Notes: generated from the sequence alone by a model not told the origin. 64,000 nucleotides of DNA from Slackia faecicanis (GCF_003725295.1 NZ_QICB01000002.1:186001-250000), one strand, 5' to 3'. Numbered from the stretch's first letter, positions 16,235-24,475 are shown. Program-made: numbers and translations.

Positions 16235-17623
16235 TTATTCGCTCGCCTGCTCGGATGCCGCGTTGCGGCCCGCGATGCGGCCCGTGGTCATGGCGGTGAG
16301 AACCGTCCAGCCCGCCGCGCAGTTCCATTCGCAGGTTTCGCCCGCCGCATAAAGACCGGCGATCGGCTGGTGCACCGCGCCCTTATCGGCAGGACTCTTC
16401 ATACGCTGGACGCGCGCATCGACGTCGATCTTCAAACCGCCCAAGCTCAACGTGGTCATAGACGTGATCGGAGCCACGTAGAACGGCGCCTCGAGAGGCA
16501 CGAGGAATTCGGCCGGGCGGCCGCACTCGTCATCGCGGCCCGCAGCGCATGCGGCGTTATACGCGTCGACGGTCGCCTTCACCGCGACGGGATCGAGGCC
16601 GGCAAGCTCCGCCGCCTCCTCGACGGTGTTCGCCGTCGGCCACTGTATGGGCATCTTCTCGGAAAGGGCCGAAAGCTCGGGAGTCGTTCCTACGAACGCC
16701 ACCGGCTGAGCGCCGCCCTGCGCGTTCTGCTTGCGCAAAATGGCGTTATGGCCGAGCGGGCTTTCGAACGGAGTGGATTCGTCGAAGAAGCGCTTGCCGT
16801 CGGCGTCGAGCCAAATCTCATGCAGACGGAACGCGTAGTTCAGATTGACCGGGGATTTCGTTTCCAAGCCCGCAAGCGAGCTGACCAGCGGAAGACGGTC
16901 GGCCTTGCAGATATGGGCGCCATGCTCCATGGCCATCAACAGGCCGTCGCCCGTCATGTTGGGATCGGATCGAGCCATCAGCCCCGCGCTTTCGGAATTG
17001 AACGCGGTCAGCACTTCGCTGCTGCCTGCGAAGCCGCCCGAAGCAATGACGACGCCTTTTTTCGCCTTCACGTTGAAGGCGTCGCCGCCCTTTTCGGCGC
17101 GCACGCCGATGATGCGGCCCGTCTCGTCGGCCTCGAGGCCGATCGCGGGAGCTCCGGTATACGTGGTCACGCCGGCCGCCTCGGCGGTCTTGGCGAGCAC
17201 GTCCATCATGGCCGCGCCCTTGCCGATAACCTGATGAATGGCGGGAAGCTCCGTGTAGCCGAAACGAGGACCCACCTCAGGCTCGAATTCGACGCCGATA
17301 TCCTGGAGCCAGTCGATCGTCTCGCCGCACTTGTCGGCATTCAGGCGGGCGACATCCATATCGAACGCGCCGTACCATTCGGGATTCGCCGTGAACCACT
17401 CGAACACTTCGTCGGCCGTAAGCTCGATGCCCGCATCCTTCTGAAGGCGCGTGCCCCATCCGCCCAGGATGCCATCGCACAGCGCAGAATCGCCGCCGAT
17501 CTTTTCGGCCTTTTCGAGCACCACGACGCTCGCGCCGTTTTCGGCCGCCTCGATGGCGGCGGCGTAACCGCCCGCGCCCGCGCCGAAAAATCCCCTGCGG
17601 CTCAATCCCTGCGTATTCTCCAT
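16235..17623 (-). CDS. FAD-dependent flavoprotein of the fumarate reductase superfamily, N-terminal deletion
   Basis: The 462 residues match the FAD_binding_2 flavoproteins (fumarate/urocanate reductase-like) that reduce organic acceptors outside the membrane. Visible are AAAIEAAENGASVVVLEKAE, GGFAGSSEVL, DGKRFFDES, LGGLKIDVDARV and a C-terminal AAGETCEW...TTGRIAGRNA. The start carries a Tat motif (LSRRGFF), but this runs straight into the Rossmann glycines (GAGAGGYAAAIEA): the signal hydrophobic core, linker and first beta strand expected between them are absent. The junction is a GCGGGC-repeat run, as expected for a slippage deletion. AAGGAGGG precedes the ATG. The usual GG-H-GANRLGG end is replaced by NCAAGWTV, so the substrate probably differs. 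Export and FAD binding are doubtful. Confidence 0.78.
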   Translation of the reverse strand: MENTQGLSRRGFFGAGAGGYAAAIEAAENGASVVVLEKAEKIGGDSALCDGILGGWGTRLQKDAGIELTADEVFEWFTANPEWYGAFDMDVARLNADKCGETIDWLQDIGVEFEPEVGPRFGYTELPAIHQVIGKGAAMMDVLAKTAEAAGVTTYTGAPAIGLEADETGRIIGVRAEKGGDAFNVKAKKGVVIASGGFAGSSEVLTAFNSESAGLMARSDPNMTGDGLLMAMEHGAHICKADRLPLVSSLAGLETKSPVNLNYAFRLHEIWLDADGKRFFDESTPFESPLGHNAILRKQNAQGGAQPVAFVGTTPELSALSEKMPIQWPTANTVEEAAELAGLDPVAVKATVDAYNAACAAGRDDECGRPAEFLVPLEAPFYVAPITSMTTLSLGGLKIDVDARVQRMKSPADKGAVHQPIAGLYAAGETCEWNCAAGWTVLTAMTTGRIAGRNAASEQASE

Positions 17624-17712
17624 AGTGACTACCCTCCTTCATGAGCGTCGGCGAAACGCGCCGACGGCACCATTGTCGAAGCGTTTCGCGAAAACTGTCA
17701 ATATCGCATTAA

Positions 17713-17853
17713 TCGATAGTTGGCATTCGAAGATTACACTTGGAGCGATTCAGAGAAATACCAGGTAGAATAGACGAATATCGCTACAAGGCGCTTTTTC
17801 TTCTTCGTATGGGAGCAAATTTGAGCGAACTATCGTTTTTCGATAGTTCGCTC
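17713..17853. promoter_or_regulatory. Palindromic operator sites between divergent genes
   Basis: A perfect inverted repeat, GAGCGAACTATCG (17823-17835) and CGATAGTTCGCTC (17841-17853), with a 5-T spacer, lies 20 bp before the Fic-like gene. A third copy of the core CGATAGTT is at 17713-17720, near the flavoprotein promoter. Shared cores next to both divergent starts suggest binding sites for one regulator, perhaps the winged-helix Fic-like protein itself. The palindrome could also act as an RNA hairpin in the Fic-like leader. Confidence 0.55.
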
Positions 17854-17872
17854 GACGGGACAGGAGGACCCG

Positions 17873-19189
17873 ATGGAAGGCATGTCGGACGACCTTTTCG
17901 CCCGATTCGTCGCCATTCTCGCCGACGAATCGTTTTCGGAAATACGGCGCATCGCAGGCCAACGGCCCCTGCTGTATTCGGAATTCCGAACGCTTCCCCT
18001 GCCCGACGGGGTGACCGAATCGCAAGCTTGGACCCTGCTTTCCACGCTTCGAAAAACCATGGCCGTCACCATTCCCGTGACCGACGGACGGGGAAAGAAG
18101 GGATGGTACGTTCCCACGAAATCGATTGCAGAAAACCTCGCCGAAATAGACCGCTCGTGCAAGACGGGATCGGTGCTCGACCTTGCCATGTCGTCGAAAA
18201 ACGCAACGTATTTCCTGCTCGAAAGCAGCATCGACGACGCCATCGAATCGATTCGGGGCGACGGCATGTCTATCGGACACGAGCGCGCACGCGAGCTGAT
18301 CCTGGAAGAACGCGAGCCCGAAAGCCCCGAAGAACAGCTGCTCGCCAACGTGCGGCGCATCCAACGAAGCCTTCCCGAGAAAGCGCACGAGCATTGCACG
18401 CCCGAACTGCTGTCCGAACTCTACGAGCAGCTGTCATGGAACATGGGCACGCAGACCACCGCATCGATTCCCGAAACCCCCTTCGTCTGGCAGAAAGCGA
18501 AACGAGGCAGCGAAGAATCGCTTGAAATCGTCGCGAACATCATCGAAGGCAGGCGGATCGACCGCGAAGAGCATCCGTTGCTGCTCGCGCAAGGCATCAG
18601 GCACATCTTCATGAGCCATCTCCCGCTTCCCGCATGGAACGGAGCGGCGGCGGCGATCGCGATGAAGCTACTCTATTTGAAGGCAGACCTTCCCGTGCTG
18701 ACGCACGTGCCCGTCATGAAAGCCCAGCGCGACTGGATGGGAGGACTCTATCGGCCGCCGCTCGTATCGGCCGAGCCGAAGGATTCCGAAACCCTGGTCG
18801 ACGGCGAAGTCGACTTCACTACGTATGTCGACGTGTATACGAAGCTCGCCGTTATCAAGATTCATGAGATGGAGGCCGAATTCGATCGCGTCGTCCGGCG
18901 CGATACGCGTCTTTCGCACGACCTGCAAGGCGTCTTCGACATCAATCACCGGCAACGCATGGTGCTGCAGCAAGCGCTCGACAACCCCGAGGCCGTCTTC
19001 AAAATAGAAACGCATCGCGCCATGAACAACATCGCTTACGCCACTGCGCGCGGCGACCTGCTCGGCCTTTCCGAACTGGGGTTTTTGCGAAAAACACGCA
19101 AGGAGCACGCCTTTGTGTTCACCGTCGAGCCCGACCTGCGGCGCACGCTTTCCGCCTTCCTCGGAACGAAGCGGCGCGGACGCGCCTGA
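17873..19189 (+). CDS. Fic-fold winged-helix protein with degenerate active site
   Basis: I assign this 438-residue cytoplasmic protein to the Fic family by layout. An N-terminal ~200 residues is unfamiliar. A helical Fic-like core follows, where the HxFxxGNGRxxR motif would be is HLPLPAWNGAAAAIA (249-263), then KLLYLKADLPVL as in Fic proteins. A C-terminal winged helix (about 365-430) has the NxRQxxVL ... ATARGDLLxLxxLGFL pattern typical of Fic regulators. The active-site His is displaced and the ATP-binding arginines are absent, so AMPylation is unlikely. AGGAGG lies 6 bases before the ATG. It is divergent from the flavoprotein gene, with palindromes between, so I infer a transcriptional regulator. 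Confidence 0.55.
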   Translation: MEGMSDDLFARFVAILADESFSEIRRIAGQRPLLYSEFRTLPLPDGVTESQAWTLLSTLRKTMAVTIPVTDGRGKKGWYVPTKSIAENLAEIDRSCKTGSVLDLAMSSKNATYFLLESSIDDAIESIRGDGMSIGHERARELILEEREPESPEEQLLANVRRIQRSLPEKAHEHCTPELLSELYEQLSWNMGTQTTASIPETPFVWQKAKRGSEESLEIVANIIEGRRIDREEHPLLLAQGIRHIFMSHLPLPAWNGAAAAIAMKLLYLKADLPVLTHVPVMKAQRDWMGGLYRPPLVSAEPKDSETLVDGEVDFTTYVDVYTKLAVIKIHEMEAEFDRVVRRDTRLSHDLQGVFDINHRQRMVLQQALDNPEAVFKIETHRAMNNIAYATARGDLLGLSELGFLRKTRKEHAFVFTVEPDLRRTLSAFLGTKRRGRA

Positions 19190-19349
19190 AGCCCGCCCGA
19201 TCTGACGTCGGCCCAGGCGCGCGTAAACATGGCAGCGCTTCGTTCGAAAAAGACATTTCCCCACGCCGCCGTGCGGGTTTTGGGTGTAAAATGCGCTGCA
19301 CCATCAAGCACTTCAACTGTATTTCCACCTGCACGCCCAACCGACCGGC

Positions 19350-19384
19350 CGCCTCGAACATCGAGGCGTGTTTCGTGTTTTCCC
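19350..19384 (+). promoter_or_regulatory. Hairpin in the leader of the GNAT gene
   Basis: CGCCTCGA-ACA-TCGAGGCG followed by TGTTTCGTGTTTT, ending ~37 bp before the acetyltransferase start. It may terminate transcription from the Fic-like gene, or act as an attenuator if transcription starts near the TAAAAT at 19286-19291. Confidence 0.45.
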
Positions 19385-19420
19385 AATCGCGCGCAGGCAG
19401 AGGCTTTCGAAAGGAGCACT

Positions 19421-20005
19421 ATGAACGAACCCGTGTACACGTATCGTCTTGCCACCACCGACGACGCCGAGGCTTTGCAGGCGATCTATGCGCCGTACGT
19501 GGACACGTCGATCACGTTCGAGTGCACCTGTCCCGACGTCGAGGAATTCCGCAAGCGCATCGAAGAGCGCGTCTGCCTGTATCCCTACATCGTGTGCGAG
19601 GAAGACGGCGTGCCCGTGGGCTACGCCTACGCAAGCCGCCTGTTCACGCGCGAAGCCTATGCCTGGGCCGTCGAGCTTTCGGTGTATCTCTCCAACACCT
19701 GCCGCGGCCGCGGCCTGGGTCGCGCGCTGTACGACCGCCTGCTCAAGCTGCTGGAAATGCAGGGCGTGCGCAGCGCCCACGGCAAGGTGACCGAGCCCAA
19801 CGAGAAAAGCGACAAGCTGCACCTGGCCATGGGCTTCCGCCTGGTGGGCGTCATGGACAACGTGGGCTTCAAGCTGGGCCAGTGGCGCGACGTGGCGCAC
19901 TACGAGAAGCTGCTGGGCGATTTCTCCTGCGCGCCCGAGCCCGTCACCCCGATCGGCGAGCTCGATGCCGAAAAGGTGGCCGCCGTTTTGGAAGGCCGCG
20001 CCTAA
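19421..20005 (+). CDS. GNAT N-acetyltransferase (phosphinothricin/methionine-sulfoximine type)
   Basis: The 194 residues form one GNAT domain that transfers acetyl from acetyl-CoA to an amine. The start YRLATTDDAEALQAIYAPYV with downstream SITFE is the signature of the PAT/MddA/YncA subfamily, which acetylates phosphinothricin-like compounds or methionine sulfoximine. The CoA-binding motif A reads VYLSNTCRGRGLGRALYDRLL (R/Q-x-x-G-x-G/A present). AAGGAG sits 5 bases before the ATG at 19421; the longer upstream frame lacks a site. A strong terminator follows. The exact substrate cannot be told. Confidence 0.87.
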   Translation: MNEPVYTYRLATTDDAEALQAIYAPYVDTSITFECTCPDVEEFRKRIEERVCLYPYIVCEEDGVPVGYAYASRLFTREAYAWAVELSVYLSNTCRGRGLGRALYDRLLKLLEMQGVRSAHGKVTEPNEKSDKLHLAMGFRLVGVMDNVGFKLGQWRDVAHYEKLLGDFSCAPEPVTPIGELDAEKVAAVLEGRA

Positions 20006-20030
20006 CCCGAAAACCTGCACCGTATGCACG

Positions 20031-20064
20031 AAGGCCGCTCGCATGTGCGCGAGCGGCCTTTTTC
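20031..20064 (+). terminator. Terminator after the GNAT gene
   Basis: A 12-bp perfect stem (AAGGCCGCTCGC/GCGAGCGGCCTT), 6-base loop, then TTTTT. It lies between the convergent GNAT and folC genes and may serve both. Confidence 0.85.
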
Positions 20065-20087
20065 GTTGCATAGAGCCTGCGCGGCCG

Positions 20088-21452
20088 TTACTCGGCGGAG
20101 GCGGCTCGTTTGTCCTCCTCGATCGCCGCCATGATTTCCTGGATGGAATACAGCGAGCCGAAGCAGCAGGCCACGCCGTCTTCGCCCGCTGCGGCGCGGG
20201 CGGCGAGCACCGCCTCGCGCGGCGTGGAGCAGGCCACGGCCTGCGGAGCCGCCACGCAGGCGGAGAAATCGTTCGCGCGCTCGGCGGCTGCGGCGCGAAT
20301 GGCATCGACCAGATCGTCGGCCGCCAGGGCGCGTTCGTTGTCGGGCGGCTCGAAGCAATAGAAGGCGCGCGCGAGCGGCAGCACGTCTTCGATCATGGCG
20401 CGGTAGTTCTTGTCGCGCAGCACGCTCATGGCGAACACCACGCCGCCTTCGGGGAAATACGCACGCAGCGACGAGGCCAGCGCGGCCGCGCCCTGCTCGT
20501 TATGGCCGCCGTCGACGATCGTGGTCGGACGGTCGTCGACCACCTCGAAGCGGCCCTGCCAGTGCGCCGCGGCCAGGCCGCGCGCGATGGCGTCGTCGGA
20601 AATGGCGAACCCGCGCGTGCGCAACGCCTTCGCCACCTCCACCGCCACCGCGGCGTTGTCGGGCTGATAGACGCCCGCCATGCGCAGCGCCACGTTGCGG
20701 GTGTCTCCGTAGGAAACCACCTGGTGCAAGCCTTCGACGTGCGATTCGAGCGCCGAGAAATCGGGATAGGTCAGCGGCGCGCCCGCAGCGGCGGCGGCCT
20801 GCTCGATCACGCGGCGCGCGTCGGCGGGCTGGCGGTTCGACACCACCGGGACGCCCGGCTTGATGATGCCCGCCTTCTCGTACGCGATCTTTTCCACCGT
20901 GTCGCCCAGCACATGGGTATGGTCGAGCGAGATAGGCGCGATGGCGCAGACCTCGGGCGTGACCACGTTCGTGGAATCGAGCCTGCCGCCCAGGCCCACC
21001 TCGAGCACCACGGCGTCGCATTCCTGCTGCGCGAAATGCAGCAGGGCCGCCGCCGTGATCAGCTCGAACGCGGTGGGCTGTTCGTCCATGGCCAGCGCCT
21101 GCTCGCGCACGTCTGCCGCCACTTCCAACAGATCTTCGTCAGAGATGTCGCGGCGGTCGATCTGGATGCGCTCGTTGAAGCGCAGGATGTAAGGCGAGGT
21201 GAACAGACCCGTCTTATAGCCCGCCTCCTGCAGGATGGACGCGATGAACGCGCAGGTCGATCCCTTGCCATTCGTTCCCGCCACATGCACGATCTTCAGC
21301 GAATCCTGCGGGCGGCCGAGGCGCTCCAGAAGCTCCTCAGTGCGATGCAGGCCCAGACGCACGTCGCGCCAGGCGCCCTGCTGCAGATATTCCTTGGGAT
21401 CGAAATCGTAACGGCCGCCCGATTCCGTCGGCGTCGCGTTGCTGTCAGCCAT
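20088..21452 (-). CDS. folC: Bifunctional dihydrofolate synthase / folylpolyglutamate synthase
   Basis: FolC adds glutamate to dihydropteroate and to folates, ATP-dependent, in the cytoplasm. The 454-residue Mur-ligase-fold protein shows the P-loop VAGTNGKGSTCAFIASIL, the catalytic FTSPYILRFNERIQI, Mg-binding LEVGLGGRLDSTNVV, ISLDHTHVLG and the C-domain VDGGHNEQG. Length and motifs are normal. GGGGAG precedes the ATG at 21452. It lies 147 bp after accDA on the same strand, separated by a 5' UTR hairpin and its own TATAAT, so it may be read both alone and through from the fatty acid genes. Confidence 0.96.
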   Translation of the reverse strand: MADSNATPTESGGRYDFDPKEYLQQGAWRDVRLGLHRTEELLERLGRPQDSLKIVHVAGTNGKGSTCAFIASILQEAGYKTGLFTSPYILRFNERIQIDRRDISDEDLLEVAADVREQALAMDEQPTAFELITAAALLHFAQQECDAVVLEVGLGGRLDSTNVVTPEVCAIAPISLDHTHVLGDTVEKIAYEKAGIIKPGVPVVSNRQPADARRVIEQAAAAAGAPLTYPDFSALESHVEGLHQVVSYGDTRNVALRMAGVYQPDNAAVAVEVAKALRTRGFAISDDAIARGLAAAHWQGRFEVVDDRPTTIVDGGHNEQGAAALASSLRAYFPEGGVVFAMSVLRDKNYRAMIEDVLPLARAFYCFEPPDNERALAADDLVDAIRAAAAERANDFSACVAAPQAVACSTPREAVLAARAAAGEDGVACCFGSLYSIQEIMAAIEEDKRAASAE

Positions 21453-21502
21453 CTATCGCTCCCCTCGCGCGCACGCTCGCGCGGCGCGTCGTTTCATCGA
21501 TT

Positions 21503-21541
21503 ACGCAGGCCGAACCCTGCGGCTCGGCCTGCGTATTATAG
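21503..21541 (-). promoter_or_regulatory. folC promoter -10 and leader hairpin
   Basis: On the minus strand a perfect TATAAT (complement of 21535-21540) is followed by an inverted repeat CGCAGGCCGA/TCGGCCTGCG. The hairpin would form at the start of a folC transcript or end the accDA one; the lack of a T-run favours the first. Confidence 0.5.
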
Positions 21542-21598
21542 GGCGATATGCGCGTCGCCGCCGCAATATGCGCAAAACCGCCGGGCGCGACGCGGCCC

Positions 21599-23866
21599 TT
21601 AGAAGCCGGCAAAGCGCGCCTGCCTGCGGGCCACCAGCTCGGCGGGGTCGAGGGCGCACAGCTCGTCGAGCTTGCGTTCCACATAGCGGCGCACCGCGTC
21701 GGCCGCGAGCACCGGGTTCTCGCTCGCCGTGCCCTCGCCTTCCTCGAGCACCGTGTCCACGATGCCCATCTCGAAGATCTCGTAGGCGTTCATACGCATG
21801 GCCGCCGCGGCCTCGGGCGCGCGCGAGCGGTCTTTCCACAGGATCGACGCGAAACCTTCGGGAGACAGCACCGAATACACCGCATGCTCCTGCATGGCCA
21901 CCGCGTCAGAAAGCGCGAGCGCGAGCGCGCCGCCCGAGCCGCCCTCGCCCACGATGACCGTCACCACGGGCACGGGCACACCTGCCAGATACGCCAGGTT
22001 CTCGGCGATCGCGTTGCCCTGGCCTCGCTCTTCGGCCTCTTTGCCGCAAAACGCGCCCTGCGTGTCCACCAGGCACACCGCGGGCAGGCCGAAGCGCTGC
22101 GCGAGGCGCAAGGCCCGCATGCTCTTGCGATAGCCCTCGGGCTGCGGGCACCCGAAATTGCGGCGGACGCGCTCGTCGAGCGTGGCGCCCTTTTCCTGCG
22201 CGATGATCACGGCGGGGCGGCCCGACACCCATCCCAGGCCCGTCACCACCGCCGCGTCGTCGGAAAACGCACGGTCGCCGTGCAGTTCGACGAATCCGTC
22301 CACCATGAACGACAGGTAGTGCAGCGCCGTGGGGCGATGCGTGTCGCGCGCGGCCTGGACGCTGCGCCACGCCGAGTTCGCGGAGGCGTCCGACGCGGCG
22401 CGGACATGCGATGCCGTGCGCGAAGCAGGCGCCAGGATGCGATGGGCGCGCAACGAGGCGCGGGCCGCATCCCACGCCTGCGCCGAAGGGACCGCGGACG
22501 TGCCGCGCTCTTCCATGACGCGCAGCTCGTGGGCCGAAGGCGCATCCTGCAGCGCGCGGGCCAGCGCGTCGGGGCCCGCCACGGCGCACGGCGCGCCTTT
22601 CGCGCCCGAGCCCAGCAGCGCCAACAGCGCGGCCACGGTGCAGCGCAGCGAGGCGCGGTCCACTACGGCGTCGATCAGCCCGTGCTCCAGGGCGAATTCG
22701 GCCGTTTGGAACTCGTCGGGCAGCGTTTCGCCCGTGGTGTCTTGGATCACACGGCGGCCGGCGAAGCCCACGAGCGCCCCCGGCTCGGCGAACACCACGT
22801 CGCCCTGCATGGCGAACGACGCGGTCACGCCGCCCGTGGTGGGGTCGGTGATCGCCGACAGGTACGCCAGTCCCGCATCGGCGTGACGGCGGATCGCGCA
22901 GGACACCTTCGCCATCTGCATGAGCGACACCAGGCCCTCCTGCATGCGCGCGCCGCCCGATGCGCAGAAGATCACGAGCGGCAGGCCTTCGTCGGTGGCG
23001 CGGTCGGCCGCGCGGGCGATGCGCTCGCCCACCACGCGGCCCATCGAGCCCATGAAAAACGCCGAATCCATCACGCAGGCCACGGCGGGCATGCCGGCGA
23101 TGCGGCCGCGCGCGCACGACACCGCCTCGGACAGGCGCGTTTTCAGGCGCGTGGAGGCGAGCTTTTCGGCATAGCCCGGAAACGCCAGCGGGTCGCCGCC
23201 TTCGTCGATGTCGTCGATCGGCTCGACCGTTCCCGCGTCGAACAGCAGGTCGAAGCGCTGGCGCGAGGTCATGCGGAAATGGCGGCCGCAGCGCGGGCAC
23301 GTTTCCTGCGCCGCGAACACCGCATGCGCGGCGAAGATGCCGCCGCACGACGGGCAGCGGCGCCACGACCGCTCGTCGACCGGGCGCACCAGGCCGGTGG
23401 CGCACGCGCACGAGCGCCAGGCGGGCGTCATGCCGCCGAACGCGCCCGCCACCACGCGGTCGGCATCCACCGCGTACACGCCGAGGCCTTCGCCGCGCGC
23501 CATGCCCACGAAATCGACGTCGGCGGCGAGCGGCGAATCCACCAGCAGCACAAGATCGGCGCCGGCCGACTGGGCGGCGGCGAGCACCAGGTAGGCGTCG
23601 TCGAACGAACCGCCGTCGGCCCGCTCGCCGATGCTCACGCACTGCTCGGCAAGCGACAGGCGCGGGCTTGCGGCCATGTCCTGCGTGTAAGCGACCGCCG
23701 TGCGCAGGCCCACCGACCTGACCGCCGCGGGCACTTCGTCGAAGGCATGGCGGCCGTCGACCACCAGCGCGCACGAGAACCCCTTGCGCGCCAGGTCGAA
23801 CAGACTCTCGCCCGCTGCGGCCCGGGCGTCCGGCATCACTATGTAATCGGGCTTTTTCCGACGCAT
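21599..23866 (-). CDS. accDA: Acetyl-CoA carboxylase carboxyltransferase beta-alpha fusion with a remnant biotin-carboxylase domain
   Basis: The 755 residues comprise three parts. Residues ~45-135 (GLRTAVAYTQD, SLAEQCVSIG, SFDDAYLVLAAAQSAGADLV, ADVDFVGMARGEG) align with the N-domain of biotin carboxylase AccC, but the PGYGFLSEN loop is lost and no ATP-grasp domain follows. Residues ~170-430 are AccD, with a Cys4 zinc finger (C171, C174, C190, C193) and crotonase-fold CASGGARMQEG and DPTTGGVTASFAM. Residues ~490-755 are AccA (HYLSFMVDGFVELHGDR, GEGGSGGALALAL, SVLSPEGFASILWKD). It would transfer carboxyl from carboxybiotin-BCCP to acetyl-CoA. TAAGGAG precedes the ATG at 23866, 9 bp after fabZ. 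accB and accC are absent here. Confidence 0.88.
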   Translation of the reverse strand: MRRKKPDYIVMPDARAAAGESLFDLARKGFSCALVVDGRHAFDEVPAAVRSVGLRTAVAYTQDMAASPRLSLAEQCVSIGERADGGSFDDAYLVLAAAQSAGADLVLLVDSPLAADVDFVGMARGEGLGVYAVDADRVVAGAFGGMTPAWRSCACATGLVRPVDERSWRRCPSCGGIFAAHAVFAAQETCPRCGRHFRMTSRQRFDLLFDAGTVEPIDDIDEGGDPLAFPGYAEKLASTRLKTRLSEAVSCARGRIAGMPAVACVMDSAFFMGSMGRVVGERIARAADRATDEGLPLVIFCASGGARMQEGLVSLMQMAKVSCAIRRHADAGLAYLSAITDPTTGGVTASFAMQGDVVFAEPGALVGFAGRRVIQDTTGETLPDEFQTAEFALEHGLIDAVVDRASLRCTVAALLALLGSGAKGAPCAVAGPDALARALQDAPSAHELRVMEERGTSAVPSAQAWDAARASLRAHRILAPASRTASHVRAASDASANSAWRSVQAARDTHRPTALHYLSFMVDGFVELHGDRAFSDDAAVVTGLGWVSGRPAVIIAQEKGATLDERVRRNFGCPQPEGYRKSMRALRLAQRFGLPAVCLVDTQGAFCGKEAEERGQGNAIAENLAYLAGVPVPVVTVIVGEGGSGGALALALSDAVAMQEHAVYSVLSPEGFASILWKDRSRAPEAAAAMRMNAYEIFEMGIVDTVLEEGEGTASENPVLAADAVRRYVERKLDELCALDPAELVARRQARFAGF

Positions 23867-23875
23867 CGAAACTCC

Positions 23876-24313
23876 TTAGGCCAAGACGTATTTCTGGACG
23901 GCCGACGCGGCAAGCCGGCCGTCGACGAGCGCCTCCACCTCGGCGACGCACATGCGCGACGACGACTTCACGATGCGCGCCTCCAGGCGCAGCGTGTCGC
24001 CCGGGCGCACCTGGCAGCGGAACTTCGCCTTATCGATGCCCGTCAGAAAGCCCACCTTGCCGCAGTCGTCGCCCGCCAGCAGCACGCAGCACGAAGCCGC
24101 CTGGGCAAGCGCCTCCATCACGATGACGCCCGGCAGCACCGGATGCTCGGGGAAATGACCCGCGAACAGCGGCAGGTCGGGATCGACGTCGAATTCGGCC
24201 TCGATACGGACGCCCGGCTCGCACGACAGGATGCGGCTCACCCAGACGAAGGGGTCGCGATGAGGCAGGATGGCCAGCACCGCATCGCGGCCGGCGGGAT
24301 ACGTCAGTTCCAT
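23876..24313 (-). CDS. fabZ: 3-hydroxyacyl-ACP dehydratase FabZ
   Basis: FabZ dehydrates 3-hydroxyacyl-ACP in the elongation cycle. The 145-residue hot-dog protein has the catalytic motif GHFPEHPVLPGVIVMEALAQ with His53 and Glu67. The ATG at 24313 follows AAGGAAGAAGG; the longer frame upstream is not supported. It is 9 bp before accDA and ~210 bp after fabF, a gap that holds a large hairpin where accB commonly sits in this type of cluster. Confidence 0.95.
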   Translation of the reverse strand: MELTYPAGRDAVLAILPHRDPFVWVSRILSCEPGVRIEAEFDVDPDLPLFAGHFPEHPVLPGVIVMEALAQAASCCVLLAGDDCGKVGFLTGIDKAKFRCQVRPGDTLRLEARIVKSSSRMCVAEVEALVDGRLAASAVQKYVLA

Positions 24314-24424
24314 GAAAGACCTTCTTCCTTGGTCGAGGATGCTATCGGGGCGCGCGGGCCGAACCTCGGCGGCAATGCGCCCCGGCCGCGCGGGCGCGCG
24401 CGGCGATATCGGGGGAAAGCGAAC

Positions 24425-24475
24425 GCGAGCGTCCGGCAGACGCCGCAAGGGAAACGCCGTCTGTCGGACGCTCGC
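24425..24475 (-). promoter_or_regulatory. Long hairpin between fabF and fabZ
   Basis: An 18-bp inverted repeat (24425-24442 with 24458-24475), all paired with one G-U, and a 15-base loop. No T-run follows on the minus strand, so it is more likely an mRNA processing or stability element, or a partial terminator, than a full stop. It sits in the only large gap of the fab operon. Confidence 0.6.

Noticed and set aside
19291-19420. A cysteine-rich leader peptide (MRCTIKHFNCISTC...) before the GNAT gene
   Set aside because: Its frame has no stop before the GNAT start and no ribosome site, and the likely -10 box overlaps its ATG.
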